Made by a program: the position numbers and the translations under genes
The notes under the pieces: model-generated
What the model was told of the DNA's origin: nothing
The model's input: the letters and a program-made list of their open reading frames with translations, nothing else
Database searches by the model: none
Shown: positions 8,078 through 15,940 of the stretch, in pieces
Position numbering within the stretch: position 1 is the stretch's first letter
Layout of the letters: each line of letters starts with the position of its first letter
NCBI GenBank assembly: GCA_038229915.1
Contig: JBBRNY010000009.1
Span: 1 to 44,044 of the forward strand
Length of the DNA: 44,044 nucleotides
Direction: 5' to 3'
From: JAFDZW01 sp038229915
GTDB taxonomy: Bacteria > Bacteroidota > Ignavibacteria > Palsa-1295

Positions 8078-9610
8078 TTATCGTTGAAGTACAATTTTTA
8101 CCAGATATGTAGAATTTTCTGTTCGAATTTTTAAGAAATAGAAGCCTGAAGGAATCTGTTCGGGCACAGTCCATTCTATTATTCCTTGAGAAAAGTAAAA
8201 ATCATTAGACAATTCAGAAATATTTCTGCCATTAACATCACAAAGTACTAAGGAAAGTACATGCGAAGATTCAGATGGCATTCGTACCTTGACAATCCCT
8301 GTCGATGGAGTTGGAAATGCAATTAGGAAAATATTTGGGATCTTTTTTTCAAATGGTACGGAAAGTTTTAAAGAACGTCTGTATAAGTAAGAAGTATAAC
8401 GATCGGGATTATTTCCCGGAAGTGCGGTATCAGTTAGAAATTTTGTCACCGCCCATAATGATGGTGTTTTTTCGTCAAGATAGGTCAATTCAACCCATTC
8501 AAAAGGTTGGCTTTCCCAAATAGTATTCCACGTTTTCCAATCATCTTCGGTTTGATGTACCCAACAATGTGCGTATTTATATTTATTGGAAGTTGTATCC
8601 CAGATGATCTCGCGTTCCGCGATTGTTGCCGTTAATGGACTACTGTAAAAAACGTGGTAATTGGAAGGCATATATATACTATTCCCAGGGAATTGCTCAA
8701 TACCGTCATTGAGCCATCGCTGATACCCGTTTTTCTTTTCGACAAGTGGTAGAGATGGGTGAAAGGCGAGAAGCCAGTTATATTTCAAAAGGACATCGTC
8801 ATCTTCATTTCCTATTTCTGGCCCATATAATGCAACGTTTGAGTATCCCCACCACCTTCTCACTTCACCTGGTGCGCCAATTCCATAGTGTGTTCCCCAT
8901 TGTTTTACACCGTGAAATGTCTGCCCGTTATCCGTCGTTCGTACAACAAAAGAAGTGTCTTGAAAGCCGAGATGCCCTTGAGCTATGACATGGACGTACC
9001 AAACTCCCGAGCGACGAATATCAAAAACCAACTCCAGATACAATTTTTGTGCCGGTGCGATAGGAACTCGAACCGGCTGCCATGTGTGTCCGGCATTAAA
9101 GCTCTGAGAGAGTCCACTGCCTAAACTTGGACCAACTCCCCCTGTTCCTATATAGAGCCAATGATTTCGGTCATGAGGATCGATAAAAAACTTATCGTAC
9201 TGCCCTAAATTATAAGACGTATCTCTACCGATTTGAACAGAATCGAAATGTTTCCCGTCCGAACTGGTATAAAAAATAAGGCTATCACCTACATAGTTTA
9301 TCAGACAAATACTTGCTTCATGCGGATAAGTATCCCAATGAAAAATCGGTCTTGGAAGCATCACTGAATCCCAATCCTTGCCGCCGTTCAAAGAAACGAT
9401 CTGAAAGTAGCTCTTAAGAGATTCGTGGGCATCGTAGCCAATCATGAAAATTGTATCACCTGATGCATGGAAGTTATATATCTTCAATGAATCAAGATTA
9501 CGGACATATTGCCACCCTGCCGGCGGATTTGGCGACTGGGCAAAAGCATTTGCCACCAGCAACAACTCGATCAGCAGGCAATAGGAGAATATTCGTTTTA
9601 TGTGTGTCAT
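8078..9610 (-). CDS. T9SS-secreted beta-propeller (BNR/Asp-box) protein
   Basis: This encodes 510 residues with a Sec signal peptide (MTHIKRI..., cleavage near A-F-A-Q). Degenerate Asp-box repeats follow (S-L-N-G-G-K-D-W, S-F-N-A-G-H-T-W, T-T-D-N-G-Q-T-F), indicating a sialidase-like propeller. The last ~80 residues match a type A T9SS sorting domain: F-P-T-P-S-T-G, then D-V-N-G-R, then I-P-S-G-F-Y-F-L-K-I and a basic end. The protein should be secreted or attached to the cell surface; its ligand is unknown. The first 26 codons are about 90% identical in DNA to those of the broken gene just upstream (9630-10919), which lies 20 bp away in the same direction. After the signal peptide the two proteins diverge. 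Confidence 0.85.
   Translation of the reverse strand: MTHIKRIFSYCLLIELLLVANAFAQSPNPPAGWQYVRNLDSLKIYNFHASGDTIFMIGYDAHESLKSYFQIVSLNGGKDWDSVMLPRPIFHWDTYPHEASICLINYVGDSLIFYTSSDGKHFDSVQIGRDTSYNLGQYDKFFIDPHDRNHWLYIGTGGVGPSLGSGLSQSFNAGHTWQPVRVPIAPAQKLYLELVFDIRRSGVWYVHVIAQGHLGFQDTSFVVRTTDNGQTFHGVKQWGTHYGIGAPGEVRRWWGYSNVALYGPEIGNEDDDVLLKYNWLLAFHPSLPLVEKKNGYQRWLNDGIEQFPGNSIYMPSNYHVFYSSPLTATIAEREIIWDTTSNKYKYAHCWVHQTEDDWKTWNTIWESQPFEWVELTYLDEKTPSLWAVTKFLTDTALPGNNPDRYTSYLYRRSLKLSVPFEKKIPNIFLIAFPTPSTGIVKVRMPSESSHVLSLVLCDVNGRNISELSNDFYFSQGIIEWTVPEQIPSGFYFLKIRTENSTYLVKIVLQR
9533..9610 (-). repeat. Signal-peptide-coding cassette, copy A
   Basis: The first 26 codons of the 8078-9610 gene. They differ from copy B (10842-10919) at about 8 of 78 positions by manual alignment. 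Similarity ends at the predicted signal-peptide cleavage site and does not extend upstream of the ATG. Confidence 0.7.
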
Positions 9611-9629
9611 AGATATAATCTTCTAATGT

Positions 9630-10919
9630 TCACACCTTCACAAAACGATACAGTCTTCCTCTGTATCGTGCAAGATAGACACCAGAGGTGTACTTGCTAA
9701 TATCAATGGTGATGCTGTTGCGGTTTGGCTCTACTGTTATTGAGCCGAGCTTGCGACCGAGGAGGTCGTAGAGATCAATCTCGCTTTGGGTTGCTACGGC
9801 ATCAAAATGAAGTTCGACCGACTGATCCAACGGGTGCTGAGTCAAAGTTGTGTTGCAATCGCAAGGAGGTGAATTCCGAACCGAAGAAGTAAACGGTGGT
9901 CCTCCGCCATCTATCGTTTTATAGATTTGGCTGTCAAGACCGACTGCATAGCCCACTAACTGTGATGGAATTGAAATTCCACCAAGATTCACCTAAGGGA
10001 AATTAGTTGTCGCGTGGCAATATTGCTGATACCAAGTTTCACCACCATCTATTGAGCGAAAAATTGAGCGAGAAGGTGAACCAGAAGGTGTTCCAAGTGC
10101 TGCAATATTAAGTGCATCATACTTAGAAAGGTGCCCTCCAGGTTGACAATTAGATTGTTTTGGGATGGTATTTAGACTTACTACCTGGGTTGAATCAATA
10201 TTACCATCAGCATATAATTTTAAAATATAGCCATTAATATATGTTGTGAGCCATGAACTGTCTTTAAGATATAGAATTTCATCTGAATAAGACGTATTCG
10301 TCCAAGTATACCCTCCATCAGATGTATAAAATCCCACATCTGCACCCCCAGAGCCATTCCATGCCATGTATGATTCAGTAACAAATCCATGATTCTCATC
10401 ACGGAAAGCAAGACAACAGGCACCAACGACATGAGTTATTCCCGGAGAAGGTGGAAGTATATTACGATAAATCCAAGTTTTTCCGCTGTCAGTTGATTTT
10501 CCTAAGGATAGTCTTGTCGTATCACTGCTACTTGCAAGAGCATATCCGATTTTTTCTGTGGGGAAATCTACATCGGCGGCAGGAATATCAGGTCTCGGTG
10601 TCCAAGTAAAGCCTCTATCTGTGGTCATTAGGATAGGAGAACTGATACAAAGACCAAGCTTATTATTAAAATAAAATTTATACCGACCACCTGAAAATCC
10701 CATCGGCTTCCAAGATAAGCCTCCATCAGTTGTGCGCATTGCTCCTTGCGAAGTACCATTCACAAAACCGGTATCATTATTAATAAAATAGATATCCGAT
10801 AAATATATTGAAACAGGTGCATCCGTTAACGGAAACCACCCCGACTGCGCAAAAGCATTTGTGACCAGCAACAACTCTATCAGCAGACAATAGGCGCTTA
10901 TTCGTTTTATGTGTGTCAT
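9630..10919 (-). pseudogene. T9SS-type beta-propeller (YCF48/BNR-like) gene interrupted by an in-frame TAG
   Basis: The first 308 codons encode a signal peptide (cleavage near A-F-A-Q) and at least five Asp-box repeats (T-T-D-G-G-L-S-W, T-T-D-R-G-F-T-W, S-T-D-S-G-K-T-W, T-S-D-G-G-Y-T-W, S-I-D-G-G-E-T-W). A TAG at 9993-9995 then stops translation. The same frame continues without a gap for another 121 codons, giving a further repeat (V-G-Y-A-V-G...Y-K-T-I-D-G-G) and a complete T9SS sorting domain (D-L-L-G-R-K, then T-S-G-V-Y-L-A-R-Y-R and a basic end). Joined, the product would be about 429 residues with one substituted codon. Without readthrough, the product has no sorting domain and could not be exported by T9SS. 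The cause could be a recent nonsense mutation, a sequencing error or suppression; the sequence cannot tell which. Confidence 0.8.
10842..10919 (-). repeat. Signal-peptide-coding cassette, copy B
   Basis: The first 26 codons of the broken gene at 9630-10919, the partner of copy A at 9533-9610, about 90% identical in DNA. The sequences upstream of the two ATGs are unrelated. Confidence 0.7.
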
Positions 10920-11135
10920 ATCATTTGTTTATCGGAAGTCTCCTGAATCTATGCGTTATTGGGATTCTGTTGAGTAAAAAACACCACAATGACAAGAAAG
11001 TCTCATTAATATCTCAATAACTTGAGGGTATAGAACGGTGTCATATATAGAAGGCAGCTCCTACAAAACGAAGACTTAGGCACGAACTCCCTGAAATCAT
11101 AGTTACATAACCAGTTAATTATTAGAAAATAGTTC

Positions 11136-12929
11136 ATGCGTTACCACTGGCGTCTTCCGGAGACCTCTCCTGAAGATCACGAGGCGGCGCACAGTTTAGC
11201 TCAAGCACTGAATGTACCACAAAGTATCGCATCAATACTCGTAGCACGCGGAGTCCGCACCTTTGACGAAGCCAAAGTTTTCTTTCGGCCTTCGCTTGAA
11301 GAGCTACACGATCCTGCTTTAATGTCCGATATGGACATCGCCACTGACCGCATTCGCGGCGCTATCGAGCGCGGCGAATCGATCGCAATATATGGCGATT
11401 ATGATGTCGATGGTACGACCAGTACAGCAATGCTTACGATGTTTCTTCGTTCGCTTGGGGCAACTGTTGCGTTCCACATACCAAATCGTTTTACCGAAGG
11501 CTACGGCTTAACCGCTATTAGTCTCGACCGATTATTTGCTACCAAAAAGCCCGATCTCCTGATCTCGATCGACTGCGGTATTACCGCAATCGACGCAGTG
11601 GCTTATGCACGGGCACAAGGTGTCGAGGTTATTATTTGTGATCATCACGAACCGACCGATACCCTTCCCGATGCGAATGCAATTCTCAATCCCATCAAAC
11701 CGGGCTGCAACTATCCGTATAAAAATCTTTGCGGTTGTGGTGTAGGTTTCAAACTCATCCAATCTATTGCCGCATCGTATGGCAAGGTCGAGATGGCGTA
11801 TGAGTATCTCGATTTTGTTGCTCTCGCAAGCTCGGCAGATATCGTCTCGCTCATCGGCGAAAATCGTATCCTTGTGCATTATGGTTTGAAGCTCATCAAT
11901 GAATCACCTCGCCCGGGTGTAAAAGCATTGATCCAAGGCTCAGGTCATAGCCTCAATAAAATTACCACAACGCAGATCGTGTTTGGTCTTGCACCGCGTA
12001 TTAATGCGGCAGGTCGTTTGGGCGAAGGCAGCCGATCAGTAGAATTACTGATGGCAAAAGGTGTTGACGAAGCAAATCGCATTGCGAATATTCTCGAAGA
12101 AGAAAATATGAATCGCCGTCGCATTGACGAAGGCGCATTTAACGAAGCGTTTGCACTCGTCGATCAAACCCTCAACCGCGATCTTGACCGCATCATTGTG
12201 TTGCACAATCCCGATTGGCATGCCGGTATTATCGGCATTGTCGCTTCACGTTTGGTCGAGAAATATCATCTGCCCGTAGTATTGATGACAACAATTGATG
12301 GCGTCGCCAAAGGTAGTGCACGCTCGATCAACGGATTTGACATTCACTCGGCGCTCAAACATTGTGAGTCATTATTAGTAACATTCGGCGGGCATAAATA
12401 CGCCGCTGGTGTTTCGATGCTCCCGGAAATGGTCGATGAGTTTAGAGTGGCAATCAATAAAGTAGCAAACAAGATGGTATCGGACACGATGCTCGAACGC
12501 GAGCTTACCGTTGATGCCTCGATCGAGCTCTCCGAACTGACGCCGAAATATTTTGCGGTTATTCGTCAGCTCGCACCATTCGGACCTGATAATATGCGCC
12601 CGCTTTTTTATTCGAAAGGCTTGCAAAGCGTTGGCTTTCCGCGTATTGTAGGTAAAGCGGTGCCACATCTGAAATGCTCAATCCGTCCGAGCCAACGAAT
12701 TGATGTAGCGCAACTAAAGTTAAACGGACAGACAGCGCCGAACAATATTCCGCTCTCTATCGGCGGCGCGGCAATTGATGCCATCGGCTTTGGTCTCGGC
12801 GATCGTATCGATGATCTCACTGACGACAAAGGCAAAGCCCGTGAGGACATCGAAATGATCTACTCATTGGATGAGAATGATTTCAATGGCAAAGTAACAC
12901 CCCAGTTGGTCATTAAAGACTTTAAATAA
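11136..12929 (+). CDS. recJ: Single-stranded-DNA-specific exonuclease RecJ
   Basis: This 597-residue protein is a 5'-3' single-strand exonuclease of recombination and mismatch repair. The DHH-family motifs are present: G-D-Y-D-V-D-G-T-T at residues 87-95, D-C-G-I-T near 146-150, and the defining D-H-H at 169-171. These are followed by R-I-N-A-A-G-R-L-G, the DHHA1 region with G-S-A-R-S-I-N-G-F-D and F-G-G-H-K-Y-A-A-G, and a C-terminal OB-fold-like region. Length is normal for RecJ. The 216-bp upstream gap separates it from the divergent T9SS gene; no convincing promoter was found there. Two hairpins follow the stop. Confidence 0.95.
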   Translation: MRYHWRLPETSPEDHEAAHSLAQALNVPQSIASILVARGVRTFDEAKVFFRPSLEELHDPALMSDMDIATDRIRGAIERGESIAIYGDYDVDGTTSTAMLTMFLRSLGATVAFHIPNRFTEGYGLTAISLDRLFATKKPDLLISIDCGITAIDAVAYARAQGVEVIICDHHEPTDTLPDANAILNPIKPGCNYPYKNLCGCGVGFKLIQSIAASYGKVEMAYEYLDFVALASSADIVSLIGENRILVHYGLKLINESPRPGVKALIQGSGHSLNKITTTQIVFGLAPRINAAGRLGEGSRSVELLMAKGVDEANRIANILEEENMNRRRIDEGAFNEAFALVDQTLNRDLDRIIVLHNPDWHAGIIGIVASRLVEKYHLPVVLMTTIDGVAKGSARSINGFDIHSALKHCESLLVTFGGHKYAAGVSMLPEMVDEFRVAINKVANKMVSDTMLERELTVDASIELSELTPKYFAVIRQLAPFGPDNMRPLFYSKGLQSVGFPRIVGKAVPHLKCSIRPSQRIDVAQLKLNGQTAPNNIPLSIGGAAIDAIGFGLGDRIDDLTDDKGKAREDIEMIYSLDENDFNGKVTPQLVIKDFK

Positions 12930-12947
12930 ACTACCAGCAGGTAGTTT
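12928..12947 (+). terminator. Hairpin at the recJ stop codon
   Basis: AAACTACC and GGTAGTTT form an 8-bp stem with loop AGCA, overlapping the recJ stop and followed by ACAAAAATCTTT. It may act together with the stronger hairpin 35 bp further on. Confidence 0.45.
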
Positions 12948-12981
12948 ACAAAAATCTTTAGTGTAACATCTTTCATCAGTA

Positions 12982-13010
12982 GGGCGGACTTTAGTCCGCC
13001 CAATTTATTT
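12982..13010 (+). terminator. Rho-independent terminator downstream of recJ
   Basis: GGGCGGACT and AGTCCGCCC form a near-perfect 20-nt palindrome (12982-13001), followed by AATTTATTTT. The likely working stem is GGGCGGA/TCCGCCC with a short loop. Confidence 0.75.
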
Positions 13011-13053
13011 TAAATAATCTCATAAGATCAAGCTGCTGAAATGTTGAAAGTTC

Positions 13054-13082
13054 AGATCCTTCGCTCGCCGCTCAGGATGACA
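13054..13082 (-). repeat. REP-like intergenic repeat, copy 1 (minus orientation)
   Basis: Read on the minus strand it begins TGTCATCCTGAGCGGCGAGC and ends AAGGATCT, matching from memory a short repeat family common in intergenic regions of Bacteroidota and related bacteria. It lies in the gap between recJ and purF. Confidence 0.55.
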
Positions 13083-13120
13083 AACTTTCAGTTTTTCACT
13101 AATCCCACAATATTGTCATT
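13081..13120 (+). repeat. Imperfect 40-bp direct repeat, first copy
   Basis: CAAACTTTCAGTTTTTCACT and the following bases align with CAAACTTCAGCTTTTTACTG at 13207-13246. The similarity is about 80% over roughly 35 bases by eye. The two copies are 126 bp apart and appear to belong to a decayed tandem arrangement with the REP-like units. Confidence 0.45.
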
Positions 13121-13182
13121 CCGAGGGAGCAAACGTAGGCTTGTCATTGTGATATAATTTCAGCGACAGAGGAATCTCCTCC
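13114..13182 (+). repeat. REP-like intergenic repeat, copy 2 (plus orientation, interrupted)
   Basis: It begins TGTCATTCCGAGGGAGC and ends CAGCGACAGAGGAATCTCC. About 30 bases separate the two conserved halves, so it looks like the same repeat family as copy 1 with an internal insertion or decay. It faces copy 1 across about 30 bp. Confidence 0.5.
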
Positions 13183-13206
13183 AGTAAAAAATATCTACAA
13201 TAGAGT

Positions 13207-13246
13207 CAAACTTCAGCTTTTTACTGATCCCTCAATGATGACTCTC
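13207..13246 (+). repeat. Imperfect 40-bp direct repeat, second copy
   Basis: Partner of 13081-13120. A further fragment, GGAATGACA at about 13276-13284, matches the conserved end of the REP-like unit and may be a third decayed copy. Nothing else is recognisable in the remaining gap up to purF. Confidence 0.45.
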
Positions 13247-13340
13247 TTCAAGAATTCCGTATTCTCAATACTAAAAGGAATGACATTCACCTCCGCATTG
13301 TTTCACTCTCGCTTTCCACTTATTCAAACGCGATACACGA

Positions 13341-14951
13341 GTGAATGAAACCTTGTTCCCCATTTTGCAAGCCGGAAGCGATGATCGCCCGTATCACGTG
13401 TCCTGCGAAACTTGTACCACTCATTCACACCACCAGCAAGAAATAGACAAGCCACAATCGAACTGCGGTGTTGTCGGGGTCTTCAATCATCCACAAGCTG
13501 CTGTCATCGCGTACTACTCGCTCCATTCATTACAGCATCGCGGTCAGGAAGCTGCCGGAATTCTTACTGCCGACTGGGACAACACAAAAAAGACACCGAC
13601 CCGCAAGTTTAATATCTATAAAGATCACGGCTTAGTGCTTGGTATTTTTCAGGATTCGGAGATCTTGACAAAAAATCTAGCCGGTGATTGTGCCCTTGCT
13701 CATAACCGATACTCTACCACCGGAGCCAGTGGAAAGAGCGAGAACATTCAGCCATTTTATATGTCGTATCGCGGCGGCAATTTTGGTTTGGCGCACAATG
13801 GTAATCTTACCAATACTCGTGTTCTCCACGAAGAGCTAAAAGAAAAAGGCACGATCTTCCAGACCAGCACCGACAGTGAAATAATCTTACACTTAGTAGC
13901 TCGTTCGAAACAGAATGAACAGCTCGCCCAGATTCGCGACGCTCTTCAACAAACACTCGGTGCATTCTCACTTGCTCTTCTGACTGACACCGCACTCATT
14001 GGCGCTCGCGATCCGCATGGCATTCGTCCGCTTGCGATCGGTCGTCTCAAGAATCCGAATGGTGAGTGGTCATATATGCTTGCAAGCGAAACATGTGCAT
14101 TTGATATTGTCAATGCAGAATATATTCGCGATGTCGCGCCGAACGAGATCGTCGTGATCGATCAAGAGACCGTCAAGACGGGGATGATCAAGTCATTGCG
14201 CATCAGTGATAACCCGCCGATACCGCATCATTGCATTTTTGAATACGTGTATTTTGCCCGCCCCGATTCGAAAATTTTTGAGGAGAACGTGGACAAAGTT
14301 CGTCGCAAGCTCGGCAAAAATCTTGCTGCCGAAAGCCCTGTAAAGCCGCTTGGTGATCGTCGTGTGACCGTTATCAATGTGCCCGATTCATCCAACACTG
14401 CAACGCTCGGCTTCGTATCGCAAAACAACAAAGAAGGCAATCCGTCGAAATACGAGATAGGCTTGATCCGCTCGCATTATGTCGGCAGAACGTTCATTCA
14501 ACCCGGGCAAGATAATCGGGAGATGAAAGTAAAAGTAAAGTTTAATATTGTTCGCGGCGTATTGCGTAATCGGAGGATCGTTGTTGTTGATGATTCCATC
14601 GTCCGTGGCACGACCAGCAAATCACTGGTCAAACTGATTCGCGAAGCCAACCCGAAAGAAGTGCACATGCGCATCACTTCGCCGCCGATCACCCATCCGT
14701 GCAAATACGGAATGGACTTCCCGAGCAAAGCCGAACTCATCGCCAACAGCCATCATATAGATGCTGAAGAGATCGGTACTTCGTTGGGTGTTGATTCGCT
14801 TAAATATTTATCCGTCGAAAAACTTCTCGAAAGTGTACCCCACACCAACCGCAAAGGCGACCCTATCAGCTACTGCACCGCCTGCTTCACCGGCAACTAT
14901 CCAGTACCGATAGACGAGGATGCAATGGAACAAGTTGAGAATGATGATTGA
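13341..14951 (+). CDS. purF: Amidophosphoribosyltransferase (glutamine PRPP amidotransferase)
   Basis: This catalyses the first step of de novo purine synthesis, making phosphoribosylamine from PRPP and glutamine. The 536-residue frame starts at GTG 13341. The class II glutaminase nucleophile is Cys42 (N-C-G-V-V-G-V-F), so about 41 residues would have to be removed as a propeptide if this start is right. The R-G-Q-E-A-A-G loop follows. The PRPP-binding motif V-V-D-D-S-I-V-R-G-T-T is present. Four cysteines in H-H-C-I-F-E-Y, T-H-P-C-K-Y-G-M-D and Y-C-T-A-C-F match the 4Fe-4S ligands of the Bacillus-type enzyme. A region near residues 340-400 includes an R-R-V-T...D-S-S-N-T-A-T stretch. A later start is possible because the N-terminal residues are not conserved-looking. 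Confidence 0.95.
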   Translation: MNETLFPILQAGSDDRPYHVSCETCTTHSHHQQEIDKPQSNCGVVGVFNHPQAAVIAYYSLHSLQHRGQEAAGILTADWDNTKKTPTRKFNIYKDHGLVLGIFQDSEILTKNLAGDCALAHNRYSTTGASGKSENIQPFYMSYRGGNFGLAHNGNLTNTRVLHEELKEKGTIFQTSTDSEIILHLVARSKQNEQLAQIRDALQQTLGAFSLALLTDTALIGARDPHGIRPLAIGRLKNPNGEWSYMLASETCAFDIVNAEYIRDVAPNEIVVIDQETVKTGMIKSLRISDNPPIPHHCIFEYVYFARPDSKIFEENVDKVRRKLGKNLAAESPVKPLGDRRVTVINVPDSSNTATLGFVSQNNKEGNPSKYEIGLIRSHYVGRTFIQPGQDNREMKVKVKFNIVRGVLRNRRIVVVDDSIVRGTTSKSLVKLIREANPKEVHMRITSPPITHPCKYGMDFPSKAELIANSHHIDAEEIGTSLGVDSLKYLSVEKLLESVPHTNRKGDPISYCTACFTGNYPVPIDEDAMEQVENDD

Positions 14952-14988
14952 GTGAGAGGATTTCGGAACTCAATTAATCCTAAGACAG

Positions 14989-15798
14989 CTACTCCGCATC
15001 AATAATAAATTTATCGGTCGCTAAGGCACGGATGCCTACTAATCTTGCGGTGTAGTAATGCCCTTCTTCGAAGATGAGCGATGCCGAATAGAATTGCGTT
15101 GGGTCGATCTCACTTCTGGCAATAACATTGTGGAATCCGATCGGGATGAGCACATAATTTCTTAGCTCTTGATACAGCACAGCGCCCGGAGGATTATTGA
15201 AGAGCGGCGGTGCGTCGCTGTTATCAAGATGAACGTTCACACTTGGCTCGGGCTGTGGATAGTCGGGCAAGCCGTTGACAAATCGGAAATAACAAAATCC
15301 TTTCGGAGCATTTACTTTTTTCAAGCTGTCATTTGCAAACAACGGAAAGATACCGGAATCGCGAGTCTGGAAAATTAGTATCGAAGTAAGAGAAAATGAT
15401 TTGAGCGAATCAGCAGGAATGGTGATGCTATCAAATCGCTGAACACCAGGCAAAGATCCTGTAAAAAAAGATGCATACAACACAAACGGAGAGTCATTGC
15501 GGATCGGTAAATATTTTTGATCTAATTGCGCAGAAGCAATCGTGTATGGCGAACTTGCAAGTGGAGAAGATTTGAGCACAACAGTACTGCCATTATCAAG
15601 AATAGCAAGAAAGCGAATAAATGCCGGGCCGGTCGGCTTGATGGTGTCGCGATGAACAACCGTATCAGTATCGTGGAGTGTTTCGTAATCCACGGTATGA
15701 GCGCAGTTAATAGATAGCGTCGCAATAAACGGGATAACGACAAATAGCTCCAGTAGGAGGATGATCAGATCACGTTTATATGGTCGAGTTTTCGACAT
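14989..15798 (-). CDS. DUF4397-like lipoprotein
   Basis: This encodes 269 residues from the ATG at 15796-15798; a GTG nine codons upstream (to 15825) is open but less convincing. The basic start (K-T-R-P-Y-K-R) and the hydrophobic stretch ending L-S-I-N-C suggest a lipoprotein signal. Two similar halves each begin with an aromatic/Arg-rich strand (F-I-R-F-L-A-I-L-D-N-G, then F-R-F-V-N-G-L-P-D). The second continues V-N-V-H-L-D and Y-V-L-I-P-I-G-F-H-N-V, the pattern of DUF4397 domains in extracytoplasmic proteins of unknown function. It is divergent from the mutase gene and convergent with purF, with 37 bp between stops and no hairpin seen. Confidence 0.7.
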   Translation of the reverse strand: MSKTRPYKRDLIILLLELFVVIPFIATLSINCAHTVDYETLHDTDTVVHRDTIKPTGPAFIRFLAILDNGSTVVLKSSPLASSPYTIASAQLDQKYLPIRNDSPFVLYASFFTGSLPGVQRFDSITIPADSLKSFSLTSILIFQTRDSGIFPLFANDSLKKVNAPKGFCYFRFVNGLPDYPQPEPSVNVHLDNSDAPPLFNNPPGAVLYQELRNYVLIPIGFHNVIARSEIDPTQFYSASLIFEEGHYYTARLVGIRALATDKFIIDAE

Positions 15799-15940
15799 AT
15801 CTATTGGTAGATGGGCCACTTTCACTTCCCATCACTTACGAACTTACGAAAGATTTGTGACAGTGGTGGTAAAATATGGAAAAAAGTGGGAAATAGATTT
15901 ACCCTCTCTTGGTGTTCCCTATTGACATTAATTCACTTAC

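Noticed and set aside
15799..15940. Possible cobalamin riboswitch upstream of the mutase catalytic subunit
   Set aside because: The gap is only 142 bp and lacks a convincing B12 box or the long conserved helices; only a CCACTG fragment is seen on the minus strand.
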